NCBI RefSeq assembly: GCF_030411995.1
Contig: NZ_JASNRC010000010.1
Span: 220,399 to 284,398, forward strand
Source: Massilia sp. YIM B02769
GTDB taxonomy: Bacteria > Pseudomonadota > Gammaproteobacteria > Burkholderiales > Burkholderiaceae_D
DNA length: 64,000 bases
Direction of reading: 5' to 3'
Made by a program: the position numbers and the translations under genes. Positions 19,601 to 29,879 of the stretch are shown piece after piece. Position 1 is the stretch's first letter; each line of letters opens with the position of its first letter. The notes beneath the pieces are model-generated. The model worked only from the letters and a program-made list of their open reading frames with translations. It did no database searches and was not told where the DNA came from.

Positions 19601-19639
19601 ATTATCAGCAGCACACGCTGTCCACGACAAGCCACCCCA

Positions 19640-20836
19640 TCACAGCATATTCGCCAACGCACTATGCCGATAATGCCCCGCCGCCTTCTCATCCTGCCCC
19701 AGCGCCTCGTGCAGCTGCGCCAGCTTCAGGTGCACGTCGCGCACCATGGCCGAATCCGTCGCGTCCGACAGCGCCCCCTCCAGGTAACGCTGCGCCTTGC
19801 CCCACAATTTCTGGCGCAGGCATAGCGAGCCCAGCGCAAACGCCAGTTCCGCATCGTTCGGCCGCTCGCGCAGCCAGCCTTCGCAATTTTCGATCTGCGC
19901 CAGCAGCGTCGCCGATCCCGCCGGCCCGGCCGCGTCGCGGTAGGCCCGCACCACGCGCTCGTCCCAGCCCGCGCGCAAGGCGTCCTCGGCAATCACGCGT
20001 GCCTCGTCATGCAGGCCGCTGGCATTGAAGGCGGTGGCCGCGCGCGCCGCGATGTACGGCTTGGTACGGTCCGCCGCCGGCACGTCGGCCCACACGCGCC
20101 GGATCGCTTCCGGATCGTGCCCCTCTTCCGACAGCAGCGCCTCGTAGGCCAGCTCGCGCAGGCGCGCCGCCAGCGCCGGATGCAGCGCCTTGCGCTTGTC
20201 CAGGATGCGCACCAGGCGCAGCACTTCCGGCCAGTTGCGTGCCTGCTGGTGCGCTTTCATCGACCATTGCAGCGCGTGGATGTGGCGCTGGCCGCTGGCG
20301 TTCAGCTCCTCGGCCGCTTCCAGCGCCGCTTCCGGCTGGTGGTCATCGACCAGCAGCTCGATCACGGTCATCAGGCGCGCCGTCTTCATGCTGTTGTCGC
20401 TGGCGATGCCCGCCAGCCAGGCGTCGCGCCGCGCCGGCTCGCGCATGCGGTGGGCGGCGCGGGCGCCGATCAGGGCCGCCAGGCCCGCGTTCTCGGGCAG
20501 CTCGGCGGCGCGCATCGCGGCCTTTTCGGCGTGGCCGAAGCGTCCTTCGAGCAGCGCTTTCAGCGCATCGCGCAGGCCCTTGTTGCCTTCGCGCTCACGC
20601 TTGCGCAGGCGGTAGGCGGCCACGCGCTGCGGCATGCGCAGCGTCGAGCGCACCGCGCGCACCAGGCCATATAGCATCAGGAACAGCGCCGCCAGCAAGA
20701 CCACGAACAGGTTCAGCGACATGTCGATCCGGTGCGGCGGATAGAACAGCACCACGTTGCCCGGATTGAAGCGCGCCGTCACGGCGATGCCGATGGCGGC
20801 GGCCATCAGGGCGACTAACCAGAGGAGTAAACGCAT
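19640..20836 (-). CDS. hemY: HemY, heme biosynthesis-associated TPR protein
   Basis: A 398-residue inner membrane protein of the proteobacterial HemY family (not the Bacillus protoporphyrinogen oxidase of the same name). Two N-terminal membrane helices (LLLWLVALMAAAIGIAV and LNLFVVLLAALFLMLYGLV) are joined by a short loop with NPGNVVLFYP; the remainder is alpha-helical with TPR-like repeats (ALIGARAAHRM, AALEAAEELNASGQ, ALGSLCLRQKLWGKAQRYLEGAL). The exact role in heme metabolism is not settled; its constant position after hemX suggests coordination of late steps at the membrane. Three bases separate it from hemX, and it is the last gene of the hemC-hemD-hemX-hemY operon. Confidence 0.92.
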   Translation of the reverse strand: MRLLLWLVALMAAAIGIAVTARFNPGNVVLFYPPHRIDMSLNLFVVLLAALFLMLYGLVRAVRSTLRMPQRVAAYRLRKREREGNKGLRDALKALLEGRFGHAEKAAMRAAELPENAGLAALIGARAAHRMREPARRDAWLAGIASDNSMKTARLMTVIELLVDDHQPEAALEAAEELNASGQRHIHALQWSMKAHQQARNWPEVLRLVRILDKRKALHPALAARLRELAYEALLSEEGHDPEAIRRVWADVPAADRTKPYIAARAATAFNASGLHDEARVIAEDALRAGWDERVVRAYRDAAGPAGSATLLAQIENCEGWLRERPNDAELAFALGSLCLRQKLWGKAQRYLEGALSDATDSAMVRDVHLKLAQLHEALGQDEKAAGHYRHSALANML

Positions 20837-20839
20837 GGA

Positions 20840-22000
20840 TCAGGGCTTCGTCTTGTAGTTGCGCACGGCGTTCAGGCTCTCGGCCAGCGTCGGCATCTCG
20901 ATCGACAGGTTGTTGGCCTGGACCTGGCGCAGCGCGCTTTGCGCCTGCTGGGTCGTGCGCGCCCGCGTGTCGAAGTATTTTTCCAGCGTCTGGCGCGCCG
21001 ACGTCAGGTCGTCCGAGAAGGTGGTCTCGTCGCGCGAGAGCAGCGCCATGCGCGCGTTCAGCAGGCGCAGCTTGAGGTTCTCGCGCACGAAATAGCGCTG
21101 CTCCGGCGACAGCATCAGCGCATCCGGCGTGTTCACGCTGCGCACGCGGATCAGCTGGCGGATGTCGTCCCACATCTCCTCGGTCCAGTTACGCCAGGTT
21201 TGCACCATGCGCTCGCCCACGCCCAGCGGCGCCGGCGCAGCCGCCCCGGCTGGGCCGGCCGCCGCGGCATGTTGCGCCTGCACGCGGCCGGCGCGTACCG
21301 GCGCGGCCGGCAGCAGCGGCTGCTCGTCGGACACCAGCGGAAGCGTGTCGACCTGGGCGATCACACTGTCCAGGCGCACGGCCACGCCGGCCAGGTCGAC
21401 GGCCGGCAGCGCCTTGAGTTTTTCCATGTCGCTGGCAATCGCGCGGCGCACGGTGATGAACTGCGGCTTGTCGGAACGCGACAGCGAGCGGTCGGCGTTC
21501 TGCAAAGCGATCAGCGCGCCCTGCACGTTGCCGGCCAGTTGCAACTGCTGGCTGGCGGTCGACAGCACCTGCTCGACTTCCGACAGCGCCCATTCGTCGC
21601 GGCTCTTCGACAGGTCCTGGTAGAGCTGCTCGAGCGCCAGCTGCTGGCTCTGGCTTTCCAGCTGGCGGCTTTCCAGCACTCCGACCTTCAGCTGCAAGGC
21701 CTTCGACTGCTCGGCGACATCGCGCGCCAGTGAAGCGGTCTCGGCATTGATCTCGTTGCCTTTTTGCAGGCTGGTCGCCATTTCCCTGCGCAGCGTGTTG
21801 ATGCGGCTGTGGCTCGACCAGGTCTGGGCCACCAGCAGCACCGCCAGCGCGATCACGGCCAGCGGCAGCGGACGCATCAGGGAGTCGGCCAGGCTGGGGC
21901 CGCGCACCGGCGCACGCGCGATGGATTCGGGGGCCGGCGCCAGGGGCGCTGCGGCGGGCTGCGTCGACGGCAGCTCTGGATGATTCGGCAATTCGTTCAT
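20840..22000 (-). CDS. hemX: HemX, heme biosynthesis-associated membrane protein
   Basis: A 386-residue protein of the HemX family, often annotated as a uroporphyrinogen-III C-methyltransferase although no methyltransferase domain is present. A Pro/Ala-rich cytosolic stretch (residues 1-40) is followed by one membrane helix (PLPLAVIALAVLLVAQTW), a periplasmic coiled coil (INTLRREMATSLQKGNEINAE to about 135) and a globular part with EVEQVLSTASQQLQLAGN and EQRYFVRENLKLRLLNARMALLSRDE, both typical of the family. The ATG overlaps the hemD stop in an ATGA, and hemY follows within three bases. Confidence 0.92.
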   Translation of the reverse strand: MNELPNHPELPSTQPAAAPLAPAPESIARAPVRGPSLADSLMRPLPLAVIALAVLLVAQTWSSHSRINTLRREMATSLQKGNEINAETASLARDVAEQSKALQLKVGVLESRQLESQSQQLALEQLYQDLSKSRDEWALSEVEQVLSTASQQLQLAGNVQGALIALQNADRSLSRSDKPQFITVRRAIASDMEKLKALPAVDLAGVAVRLDSVIAQVDTLPLVSDEQPLLPAAPVRAGRVQAQHAAAAGPAGAAAPAPLGVGERMVQTWRNWTEEMWDDIRQLIRVRSVNTPDALMLSPEQRYFVRENLKLRLLNARMALLSRDETTFSDDLTSARQTLEKYFDTRARTTQQAQSALRQVQANNLSIEMPTLAESLNAVRNYKTKP

Positions 22001-22776
22001 GTTCTAGATTGTAACGCGGCAAGCAGGCGCTCGTCGCCCGAGCCGGTGAGCGTGACATGGGCCAATCCCAGGGCGGCGGCCGTTTCCGCTATACGCGCAT
22101 GAGGAACGATCACATGCTGCTGTTGCATTTTTGCCACTAATGATGGATCGGCCAGCGCCAGGAGGTCGAACAGCCCGCGCAGCGCCTCGGAACTGGTCAG
22201 CAGCCAATCGTTCGGCTCAAGCAGCAACCCGCGCAAGCTCGCCGCCAATTCGGGGGTCAATGCCGGCACGCTGCGCCGGTAAGCCGGCACGACGTCGACC
22301 TCGGCGCCGGCGGCCCGGAAGCCCTCGGCCATCAACTCGCGCCCCGATTCGCCACGCACGATCAGCACCCGCTTGCCGCGCAAGGCGGCCAGGTCGAGGG
22401 TATGCAGCAGGTTCTCGGAATCGCTGCGCGTCGGGTCCTGCGGCCCGACAATGGTGGCGTTCGCCTCGGTGAGGCCATGACGCGCCAGCGCGGCGCGGCT
22501 GCCCTCGCCCAGTACCGCCAGCGCCACCTGGCGCGGCCAGGCCGCCAGCCGCTCCTGCAGATGGGCCAGCGCCGCGTCGATCGCATTCGGGGATACGAAG
22601 GCGACCAGGGCATAGTTATCCAGCCCGGCCAGCACCGCGCGCAGCGCCGACTGGTCGGCCAGGGGCGCGATCTCCAGCAGCGGCAACAGCACTGGCGTGC
22701 GCCCGAGGGCGGCGACGGCCTGCGCCAGGCCCTCGGCCTGGGCGCGCGGGCGCGTGATGACGACCTTGTCAGGCAT
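21997..22776 (-). CDS. hemD: Uroporphyrinogen-III synthase
   Basis: Cyclises hydroxymethylbilane, with inversion of ring D, to uroporphyrinogen III. The protein has 259 residues, the normal size, and starts [21 protein letters not shown], the family N-terminus. Other matches are [38 protein letters not shown] and YRRSVP, and [11 protein letters not shown]. Like most HemD proteins it has low conservation overall. The start at 22776 overlaps the end of hemC by eight bases, and its stop overlaps hemX by four, so translation of the operon is likely coupled. Confidence 0.94.
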   Translation of the reverse strand: MPDKVVITRPRAQAEGLAQAVAALGRTPVLLPLLEIAPLADQSALRAVLAGLDNYALVAFVSPNAIDAALAHLQERLAAWPRQVALAVLGEGSRAALARHGLTEANATIVGPQDPTRSDSENLLHTLDLAALRGKRVLIVRGESGRELMAEGFRAAGAEVDVVPAYRRSVPALTPELAASLRGLLLEPNDWLLTSSEALRGLFDLLALADPSLVAKMQQQHVIVPHARIAETAAALGLAHVTLTGSGDERLLAALQSRT

Positions 22777-23740
22777 CGCTGGCGGCGTCCTGCCTGATCG
22801 CTTCCAGGATCGCGCGCGCGTCCTGTTGATCCAGCAGTGCGGACACACGCTCGCCCAGCAGCTCCGGCTGGTTTGCAGCGCCGGTCAGTTCGGCGTGCGC
22901 GCTGCGCTTGCCGTCGGGCGTGGCGACCATGGCGCGCAGGTGCATGTTGGCGCCGTCGACGGTGGCGTGCGCAGCCAGCGGGATCTGGCAGCTGCCGCCG
23001 AAGATTTTCGAGACCTTGCGCTCGGCCATCACGGCGTGCGCGGTGTCCGCGTGGTTCAGCGGCGCCAGCAGCGCGCGCAAGTCCACGCCGTCGCTACGCT
23101 CGCCGCTGGCGATCTCGATCGCCATCGCGCCCTGGCCGGCGGCCGGCAGGCTCAATTCCGGTTCCAGCACGCTGCGGATACGCTGCGGCAGGCCCAGGCG
23201 CTTGAGGCCGGCGGCGGCCAGGATGATGGCGGCATAATCGCCGCGGTCGAGCTTACCGAGGCGGGTGTCCAGGTTGCCGCGCAGCGGCTGGATGACCAGG
23301 TGCGGGTAGCGCGCGGCGATCAGGGCCTGGCGCCGCAGGCTGCTGGTGCCGACCACGGCGCCGGGCGGCAACGCATCGAGGCTGGCGTAGTCGTTCGAGA
23401 CAAAGGCGTCGCGCGGGTCTTCGCGCTCGAGCACGGCCGCCAGTTCAAAACCTTCCGGCAGGTCCATCGGCACGTCCTTCAGGGAGTGCACGGCCAGGTC
23501 GGCGCGGCTCTCGGCCATCGCCACTTCAAGCTCTTTCACGAACAGGCCCTTGCCGCCCACCTTCGAGAGGGTGCGGTCGAGGATCTGGTCGCCACGCGTC
23601 GTCATCCCGAGGATGCTAATTTGGCAATCTGGATATAATGCGGCGAGACGGTCGCGCACGTGCTCCGCCTGCCACATGGCGAGGCGGCTCTCGCGTGATG
23701 CGATAATCAATTGCGATGGCACTTCCACCTGCTGCGTCAT
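22769..23740 (-). CDS. hemC: Porphobilinogen deaminase (hydroxymethylbilane synthase)
   Basis: Condenses four porphobilinogen molecules into hydroxymethylbilane. The 323-residue protein shows the family landmarks: [18 protein letters not shown] at the N-terminus, catalytic Asp in HSLKDVP (about residue 89), [22 protein letters not shown], and the dipyrromethane cofactor attachment Cys in [11 protein letters not shown] (about Cys251). I start at the ATG at 23740; the upstream extension to 23830 has no homology. It heads the hem operon and is divergent from ppc, with about 165 bp between starts for both promoters. Confidence 0.97.
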   Translation of the reverse strand: MTQQVEVPSQLIIASRESRLAMWQAEHVRDRLAALYPDCQISILGMTTRGDQILDRTLSKVGGKGLFVKELEVAMAESRADLAVHSLKDVPMDLPEGFELAAVLEREDPRDAFVSNDYASLDALPPGAVVGTSSLRRQALIAARYPHLVIQPLRGNLDTRLGKLDRGDYAAIILAAAGLKRLGLPQRIRSVLEPELSLPAAGQGAMAIEIASGERSDGVDLRALLAPLNHADTAHAVMAERKVSKIFGGSCQIPLAAHATVDGANMHLRAMVATPDGKRSAHAELTGAANQPELLGERVSALLDQQDARAILEAIRQDAASDA

Positions 23741-23904
23741 GTCGGATGCTTTCACACAAATTCTTTCACTGTCGTTGCTCACCAGCCGATGCCAGTGACG
23801 GCCCTTGCAAAGGACCATAAATTTTAGCATGGGGCTTCATCTTCAACGTGGCCGACCGCCACGTACAACCCGGCGTTTCCAACAATAGAGAACTAGTGGT
23901 CGAT

Positions 23905-26739
23905 ATGGACAAACCTGTTGCACCTGACACCCTCGCCGGCGCCGACAAGGACGCCCCGCTGAAAGAAGATATCCGCCTGCTCGGCCGCCTGCTCGGCGAC
24001 GTGTTGCGCGACCAGGAAGGCGACGCCGTCTTCGACGTGGTCGAGACCATCCGCCAGACCGCCGTGCGCTTTCGCCGCGACGCCGATCCCGAGGCCGGCC
24101 AGGAACTCACGGCGCTGCTGCACAAGCTGACGCGCAACCAGACCATCTCGGTGGTGCGCGCCTTCTCGTACTTTTCGCACCTGGCCAACATCGCCGAAGA
24201 CCAGCACCACAACCGGCGCCGCCGCACCCACCTGCTGAACGGCTCGCCGCCGCGCGAAGGCAGCGTCGGCTACGCCCTCGGTAAACTCCGCGCCGCCGGC
24301 GTCGAGCAAAACACGGTGGAGCGCTTCTTCAAGGACGCCCTGATCTCGCCGGTGCTCACCGCCCACCCGACCGAGGTGCAACGTAAAAGCATCCTCGACG
24401 CCGAGCACGACATCGCGCGCCTGCTGGCCGAACGCGACCAGCCGCTCACGCCCAAGGAGCAGGTGCGCAACCTGCAGCTGATGCACGCCCGGATCGCCAC
24501 CCTGTGGCAAACGCGCATGCTGCGCTACACCAAGCTGACGGTGGCCGACGAAATCGAGAACGCCCTCTCCTACTACCGCATCACCTTCCTGCGCGAATTG
24601 CCTGCGCTGTACGACGACATCGAGGACGAGATCGGCGTCCAGTACCACGGCGCGCCGGCGCAACTGGGCGAGAATGCCTACGTGCAGATGGGCAGCTGGA
24701 TCGGCGGCGACCGCGACGGCAACCCGAACGTCAACGCCGGCACCATGCGCCACGCCGTGATGCGCCACGCCACCACCATCCTCGACTGGTACCTGGACGA
24801 GGTGCACACGCTCGGCGCCGAGCTGTCGACCTCCACGCTGATGGTCGACATCACGCCCGCCATGCAGTCGCTGGCCGAGCGCTCGACCGACCAGTCGCCG
24901 CACCGCGAGGACGAACCCTACCGCCGCGCCCTGATCGGCATGTACGCGCGCCTGGCCGCCAGCGCGCGCGAACTCGGCGCGACCAACATCCTGCGCAAGG
25001 AAGTCGGCCACGCCGAGCCGTATGCCGACGCCAACGAGTTCGCGCAAGACCTGCAGGTCATCGCCGACTCGCTGGGCGCCAACCACGGCGCCATGCTGAT
25101 CCTGCCGCGCCTGGCGGGCCTGATGCGCGCGGCGCGCATCTTCGGCTTCCACCTGGCCTCGCTCGACATGCGCCAGACCTCGGACGTGCACGAACGCGTG
25201 CTGGCCGAGATGTTCGAAAAGGCCGGTGTCGAAGCCGACTACGCGGCGCTGTCGGAAGACGACAAGGTGAAACTGCTGCTGGCCGAACTGGCGCAACCGC
25301 GTTTGCTGTACACGCCCTACGAAAGCTATTCCGAGGAAACCGAATCGGAACTGGCCATCGTGCGCGCCGCCCGCGAGATCCGCCAGCGCTACGGCGCGCG
25401 TGCGATCCGCAACTACATCATCTCGCACACCGAGGCGGTGTCCGACCTGCTGGAAGTGCTGCTGCTGCAGAAGGAAGGCGGCCTGCTGCACGTGTCGCAG
25501 GGCCGGTCCGACGTGATGGTGATCCCGCTGTTCGAGACCATTCCCGATTTGCAGCGTGCGGCCGCCATCATGGAAGAATGGATGGCCTTGCCGCCGGTGG
25601 CGCGCGTGATCGAGCACCAGGGCCGGCTGCAGGAAGTCATGCTCGGCTACTCGGATTCGAACAAGGACGGCGGCTTCCTGACCTCGAACTGGGAGCTGTA
25701 CCAGGCCGAGCTGAAACTGGTGGAAGTCTTCGAACGCGCCAAGGTGAAGCTGCGCCTGTTCCACGGCCGCGGCGGCACCGTCGGCCGCGGCGGCGGCCCG
25801 AGCTACCAGGCGATCCTGGCGCAGCCTCCGGGCACCGTGAACGGCCAGATCCGCCTGACCGAACAGGGCGAGATCATCGCCTCGAAGTTCTCGAACCCCG
25901 AGATCGGCCGGCGCAACCTGGAGCTGCTGGTGGCGGCCACGCTGGAGGCGAGCCTGACCCCGCACCCGCAGGAAGGCGACAAGGCCGAGCGCCTGGCGCG
26001 CTTCGAGGGCGTGATGGCCGAGCTGTCCGAGCGTGCCTATAAAGCCTACCGCAACCTGGTCTACGAGACGCCGGGCTTCACCGACTACTTCTTCGCCGCC
26101 ACGCCGATCGCCGAGATCGCGGAGCTGAACCTCGGCTCGCGCCCGGCCTCGCGCAAGTCGACTCGCCGCATCGAAGACCTGCGCGCGATTCCCTGGGGCT
26201 TCTCCTGGGGCCAGTGCCGCCTGCTGCTGCCGGGCTGGTACGGTTTCGGGTCGGCGGTCGCCGGCTGGCTGGAGGACGGCCAGCAAGAGGGCACCGCGGA
26301 TGAACGCCTGGCCACGCTGCAGGAGATGTTCAAGGAGTGGCCCTTCTTCGCCACCCTGCTCTCGAACATGGACATGGTGCTGGCCAAGACCGACCTGGCG
26401 ATTGCCTCGCGCTACGCCGAGCTGGTGCCGGATGCGGCGCTGCGCGAACGCATCTTCAAACGCATCGCGGCGGAACACGGCGAAACCATCCGCCGCCTGG
26501 AAGCGGTCACCGGCGCCGGCGAACGCCTGGCCGGCAACCCGCTGCTGGCCCGCTCGATCCAGAACCGCTTCGCCTACCTCGACCCGCTGAACCACTTGCA
26601 GGTCGAGCTGATCCACCGCCACCGCGCGATGTCGCGCAAGGCGGGCGAAGACGGCGGCGCCGAGATGGACCCGCGCGTGCACCGCGGGATCCACCTGTCG
26701 ATCAATGGCGTGGCCGCCGGTTTGCGCAATACCGGCTAA
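23905..26739 (+). CDS. ppc: Phosphoenolpyruvate carboxylase
   Basis: Carboxylates phosphoenolpyruvate to oxaloacetate, replenishing the citric acid cycle. About 944 residues, the normal length for a large bacterial enzyme. Active-site segments are present: [13 protein letters not shown] with catalytic His near 154, [19 protein letters not shown] with the active-site Lys near 585, and the glycine-rich [14 protein letters not shown] near 618. The C-terminus ends NTG as in the family. I favour the ATG at 23905 ([10 protein letters not shown]); a GTG at 23848 would add 19 residues. Its neighbourhood, divergent from hemC, is typical of betaproteobacteria. A dispersed repeat with a long palindrome follows. 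Confidence 0.97.
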   Translation: MDKPVAPDTLAGADKDAPLKEDIRLLGRLLGDVLRDQEGDAVFDVVETIRQTAVRFRRDADPEAGQELTALLHKLTRNQTISVVRAFSYFSHLANIAEDQHHNRRRRTHLLNGSPPREGSVGYALGKLRAAGVEQNTVERFFKDALISPVLTAHPTEVQRKSILDAEHDIARLLAERDQPLTPKEQVRNLQLMHARIATLWQTRMLRYTKLTVADEIENALSYYRITFLRELPALYDDIEDEIGVQYHGAPAQLGENAYVQMGSWIGGDRDGNPNVNAGTMRHAVMRHATTILDWYLDEVHTLGAELSTSTLMVDITPAMQSLAERSTDQSPHREDEPYRRALIGMYARLAASARELGATNILRKEVGHAEPYADANEFAQDLQVIADSLGANHGAMLILPRLAGLMRAARIFGFHLASLDMRQTSDVHERVLAEMFEKAGVEADYAALSEDDKVKLLLAELAQPRLLYTPYESYSEETESELAIVRAAREIRQRYGARAIRNYIISHTEAVSDLLEVLLLQKEGGLLHVSQGRSDVMVIPLFETIPDLQRAAAIMEEWMALPPVARVIEHQGRLQEVMLGYSDSNKDGGFLTSNWELYQAELKLVEVFERAKVKLRLFHGRGGTVGRGGGPSYQAILAQPPGTVNGQIRLTEQGEIIASKFSNPEIGRRNLELLVAATLEASLTPHPQEGDKAERLARFEGVMAELSERAYKAYRNLVYETPGFTDYFFAATPIAEIAELNLGSRPASRKSTRRIEDLRAIPWGFSWGQCRLLLPGWYGFGSAVAGWLEDGQQEGTADERLATLQEMFKEWPFFATLLSNMDMVLAKTDLAIASRYAELVPDAALRERIFKRIAAEHGETIRRLEAVTGAGERLAGNPLLARSIQNRFAYLDPLNHLQVELIHRHRAMSRKAGEDGGAEMDPRVHRGIHLSINGVAAGLRNTG

Positions 26740-26748
26740 GCGTCGAAT

Positions 26749-26797
26749 GTAGGGTGGACGGCTCGTGATTCAGTCCACTGGACTGAATCACTCCACG
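26749..26797. repeat. Dispersed repeat carrying a 25-bp palindrome
   Basis: The family start GTAGGGTGGACGG and end CTCCACGCG enclose a perfect palindrome with 12-base arms, TGATTCAGTCCA and TGGACTGAATCA, around one central C (26766-26790). The palindrome replaces the usual loop. It lies ten bases after ppc and may act as its transcript end. Confidence 0.8.
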
Positions 26798-26888
26798 CGT
26801 CGATCGCCGCAGCCTGCTCAGCCGTTATACGCTGCGCTTGCTGCAGAACTGCTAATATCGCCAGGTTTCAACCAACGCCCCTCGGAAT

Positions 26889-28553
26889 TTGAGAGCCATT
26901 CCCTTCACCCCTCCCGGCCCAAGACGCCTGCACCTTGCGATCGCGATCTCCCTGATCGCGCACGCGCTGCTATTGAGCCTCACGCTGGGTGGTGAAGCCT
27001 TCGGCCTGCCCGGCCTGCACTTCCCCTGGGAAGAACGCCGGCTCGCCGCCAACGATTTACGTATTTCGCTCGCCCCGGCCCAGCCCACACCGCCGGCGCC
27101 CGCCGCCACACCCCACGCCACGCCGGAACGGCAGCCTTCGACACCGGCCCTCACCGCCACGCCGAAACGCAGCGACACGGAGAAACCGGCGTCGATGTCA
27201 GTGCCCGCGCCTGCTCCGGTGATCGAGGCAACGCCGCCCGCAGCACCCGCGCCGGCACCAGCGCCTCCAGCTCCTCCAGCGCCGCCTGCCCCGAAACCGG
27301 CGATCACCCTGCCGCGCACCGCCGACACCCAGCCTGACGCAGCAGCCGAGCAGGAACAGCGTCGCGAGGAAGCCGCCCGCGCCGAGGCAGCCCAACGCGA
27401 AGCCGATCGCCTTGCCCTCGTCCAAAAGGAAAACGCCGAGCGCGAGGCCGCGCGGCTGGAGCAGGTCCGGCAACAGGCGGAAGCCGCACGCGTCGAAGCT
27501 GCACGCCTGGATGCCCTGCGATTGGAAGAAGCCCGTCAGGCCCAGCTCGAAGCGGCGCGCCAGGAACAACGCAGGCAGGCCGAGCAGGCGACAAAGGCCG
27601 AAGCCGAACGCCAGGAGGCCGCACGCCAGGCCCTGGCCCAGCAAGAGGCGCAGCGCCGCGTAGCACAGGAGCAGGAACAGGCCCGCCTGGCCGAGCAGGC
27701 GCGCCAAGAAGCCGCACGCGCCGAGGCCGCACGCCAGGAGCAAGCCCGCCTGGCGCAGCTGGAAGCCGAAAGACAGGAAGCCGCCCGCCGCGACGCCGCC
27801 CAGCGCGAGGCCGCGCGACAGCAAGCTATCGCACAGGAAGCGGCACGCCAGGAAAGCATGCAACGCGAGGCCGCCCGCCAGGAAGCGGTGAGCCAGGAGC
27901 AAGCGCGCCTGGCCCAGCTGGAAGCGCAAAAGCAGGAAGCCGCGCGCCGCGAAGCCGCCGGGCGTGAAGCCGCACGTCAGGAAGCCCTCGCCCAGGAAGC
28001 TGCGCGCCAGGAAGCAGCAAGACAGGAACAGGCAGGACAGGAACAGGCGCGCCAGGCCCAGGAGAAGCTGGCCCTGGCCCAGCGCGAGAAAGCCGAACAG
28101 GAAGCACGGCGCGAAGAACGCCTGCGCGCCATCGGCAGGCAGCTGAACGAAGAAGCCGCCAAGCGCGACGCCGCGGCCAAGCTCCCGCCCACGACCAGCA
28201 GCCTGCGCCGCGGCTGGCTGTTCGGCCGCAGCGACCCGAATGCCGAGATGGTCCAGTACGCGCAGGCCATGAGCCACAAGATCGAAATGAACCAGTCGTT
28301 CGACGCCGTGCGCGACTTGGTGAAACAGCCGCATGCGCAGCCCATCGTCACGGTGGCCGTACGCGCCGACGGCTCGGTCGAGAAGGTGACGTTTGTCGTC
28401 TCCAGCGGCAACCGCGCACTCGATGCGGCCATCGAGCAGGTGGTGGCCAACCAGGCGCCCTACGGCAAATTCCCGCCTGCCCTCGCCCGCCAGTACGACG
28501 TGATCGAAATTCGCCGTACCTGGATCTTCGACATGGCGATCAGGCTGGAGTAG
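26889..28553 (+). CDS. TonB/TolA-like energy-transducing protein with long coiled coil
   Basis: A 554-residue protein with TonB/TolA architecture. An N-terminal membrane helix (LHLAIAISLIAHALLLSLTLG, residues about 14-34) is followed by a Pro/Ala-rich linker to about 150, then a very long Ala/Arg/Glu/Gln coiled coil (about 150-425) and a C-terminal TonB-like domain (MVQYAQAMSHKIEMNQS... to IFDMAIRLE) expected in the periplasm. Such proteins carry the energy of an ExbBD/TolQR motor to the outer membrane. The coil contains a 53-residue internal repeat. I found no ATG near the start; TTG at 26889 begins the membrane segment but has a poor ribosome site. No tolQR or exbBD genes are nearby. Confidence 0.82.
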   Translation: MRAIPFTPPGPRRLHLAIAISLIAHALLLSLTLGGEAFGLPGLHFPWEERRLAANDLRISLAPAQPTPPAPAATPHATPERQPSTPALTATPKRSDTEKPASMSVPAPAPVIEATPPAAPAPAPAPPAPPAPPAPKPAITLPRTADTQPDAAAEQEQRREEAARAEAAQREADRLALVQKENAEREAARLEQVRQQAEAARVEAARLDALRLEEARQAQLEAARQEQRRQAEQATKAEAERQEAARQALAQQEAQRRVAQEQEQARLAEQARQEAARAEAARQEQARLAQLEAERQEAARRDAAQREAARQQAIAQEAARQESMQREAARQEAVSQEQARLAQLEAQKQEAARREAAGREAARQEALAQEAARQEAARQEQAGQEQARQAQEKLALAQREKAEQEARREERLRAIGRQLNEEAAKRDAAAKLPPTTSSLRRGWLFGRSDPNAEMVQYAQAMSHKIEMNQSFDAVRDLVKQPHAQPIVTVAVRADGSVEKVTFVVSSGNRALDAAIEQVVANQAPYGKFPPALARQYDVIEIRRTWIFDMAIRLE

Positions 28554-28558
28554 GCGGC

Positions 28559-29446
28559 ATGCACGGCACGAACAAGGCAACCCTGATCGGACTGGTGGCG
28601 ATTCTCCTGTGGAGCGCCATCGTCGGCCTGATCCGCAGCGTCAGCGATCACCTCGGCCCCACTGGCGGTGCGGCCATGATGTACAGCCTGGCCTCCGTTT
28701 TCCTGCTGCTGTCGGTCGGGCATGTGAAGCTGAGCGAATTCCCGCGCCGCTACCTGGCCTGGGGCAGCCTGCTGTTCGTGAGCTATGAGCTGTGCCTGGC
28801 GCTGTCGATCGGTTACGCCAGCACGGCGCGCCAGGCCATCGAGGTTGGCATGGTCAACTACTTGTGGCCGACCTTCACCGTGATCGCCGCCATCCTGTTC
28901 AACCGCCAGCGCGCCAACTGGCTGATCGTGCCCGGCTTCGCGCTGTCGATCGTCGGCATCTGCTGGGTGCTGGGCGGCGACGGCGGCTTCGATGTCGCCG
29001 GCATGCTGGCTAATGTGCGCGACAGCCCGCTCAGCTACGGCCTGGCTTTTGCCGGCGCATTGATCTGGGCCGCCTACTGCACCGTGACGGCGCGCATCGC
29101 CAACGGCAAGAACGGCGTGACGCTGTTCTTCATCCTGGTGTCGATCACCTTGTGGATCAAGTACCTGCTCGAAGGTGGCGGCGCCATGGACTTCAGTCTG
29201 GAAGCGGTCGTCTACCTCGTGCTGGCCGCTGGCGCGATGGGATTCGGCTACGGCGCCTGGAACGTGGGCATCCTCCACGGGAACGTGACGGTCCTGGCTG
29301 GCGCGTCCTACTTCATCGCGGTGTTCTCGGCGGCGCTCTCGACGCTGCTGCTGCGCGCACCGTTGTCCCTGGCCTTCTGGCAGGGCGCGGCCATGGTCTA
29401 CGGCGGCGCGATCCTGTGCTGGCTGGCGACCCGCAACAACATATAG
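28559..29446 (+). CDS. yddG: Aromatic amino acid exporter YddG (DMT family)
   Basis: A 295-residue drug/metabolite transporter with ten membrane helices in two EamA repeats. It aligns by eye throughout with E. coli YddG: KATLIGLVAILLWSAIVGLIR at the start, GSLLFVSYELCLALSIGYA, QAIEVGMVNYLWP, NWLIVPGFALSIVGICWVLGGD, IWAAYCTVTARIA, YGAWNVGILHGNVT and LCWLATR. YddG exports aromatic and some neutral amino acids and has also been linked to methyl viologen efflux. It begins five bases after the TonB-like gene and its stop overlaps the ribosome site of the next gene, so these may be co-transcribed. Confidence 0.93.
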   Translation: MHGTNKATLIGLVAILLWSAIVGLIRSVSDHLGPTGGAAMMYSLASVFLLLSVGHVKLSEFPRRYLAWGSLLFVSYELCLALSIGYASTARQAIEVGMVNYLWPTFTVIAAILFNRQRANWLIVPGFALSIVGICWVLGGDGGFDVAGMLANVRDSPLSYGLAFAGALIWAAYCTVTARIANGKNGVTLFFILVSITLWIKYLLEGGGAMDFSLEAVVYLVLAAGAMGFGYGAWNVGILHGNVTVLAGASYFIAVFSAALSTLLLRAPLSLAFWQGAAMVYGGAILCWLATRNNI

Positions 29447-29456
29447 GAGGGTCGGC

Positions 29457-29804
29457 ATGCAGCGTTGGAACTGGGTCATGTCAGCGGATATACACGGCCG
29501 GTGGATCACGACGAATGGCTATGCCGAAATCGATCTCGACGCGAAAGGATGGCGTGCGACGCTGCGTTACCATGCGCAGGATGACGGGATCTATCACTGG
29601 ATCGATGCGCGCTTCGATGGCGATGACATCGAAGCAGAGGTCAGTTCTCCCAATCCTGATGTCGGCGCGTTCCGGTTGGCAGGCACGATATTCAAGGGCC
29701 GGCAAGGGAATGGCATCGAACCGGTGATGATGCTCCTGACTGACGGCACGACGGTGCTGAGCCTTGCGTACGGCGCGCATTCGCACCTGGGCAATCTTGG
29801 CTAA
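29457..29804 (+). CDS. Small hypothetical protein
   Basis: A 115-residue protein I do not recognise. It has no signal peptide, few charged clusters and an alternating pattern of polar and hydrophobic residues (GRWITTNGYAEIDL, GWRATLRYHAQDDGIYHW, AEVSSPNPDVGAFRLAGTIF) that suggests a beta-rich fold, perhaps a small beta barrel. An AGGAGGG sits nine bases before the ATG and overlaps the yddG stop, so I think the gene is real and translated from the yddG transcript. Confidence 0.65.
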   Translation: MQRWNWVMSADIHGRWITTNGYAEIDLDAKGWRATLRYHAQDDGIYHWIDARFDGDDIEAEVSSPNPDVGAFRLAGTIFKGRQGNGIEPVMMLLTDGTTVLSLAYGAHSHLGNLG

Positions 29805-29879
29805 CCTGGGTACGCCGAAGTGGCCGCCGCGCAAACGCGACTGGCTGGGCGTTGTCGGCATGTGTCGCCGGTCGGCGTA

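Noticed and set aside
19428..19673. Short frames in the composite element before hemY
   Set aside because: Their peptides (for example VGTPCPRG) come from the repeat core and recur at other repeat copies; they are not genes.
23893..26694. 933-codon minus-strand frame opposite ppc
   Set aside because: Long antisense frame caused by GC-rich codon use in ppc; low-complexity composition, no motif.
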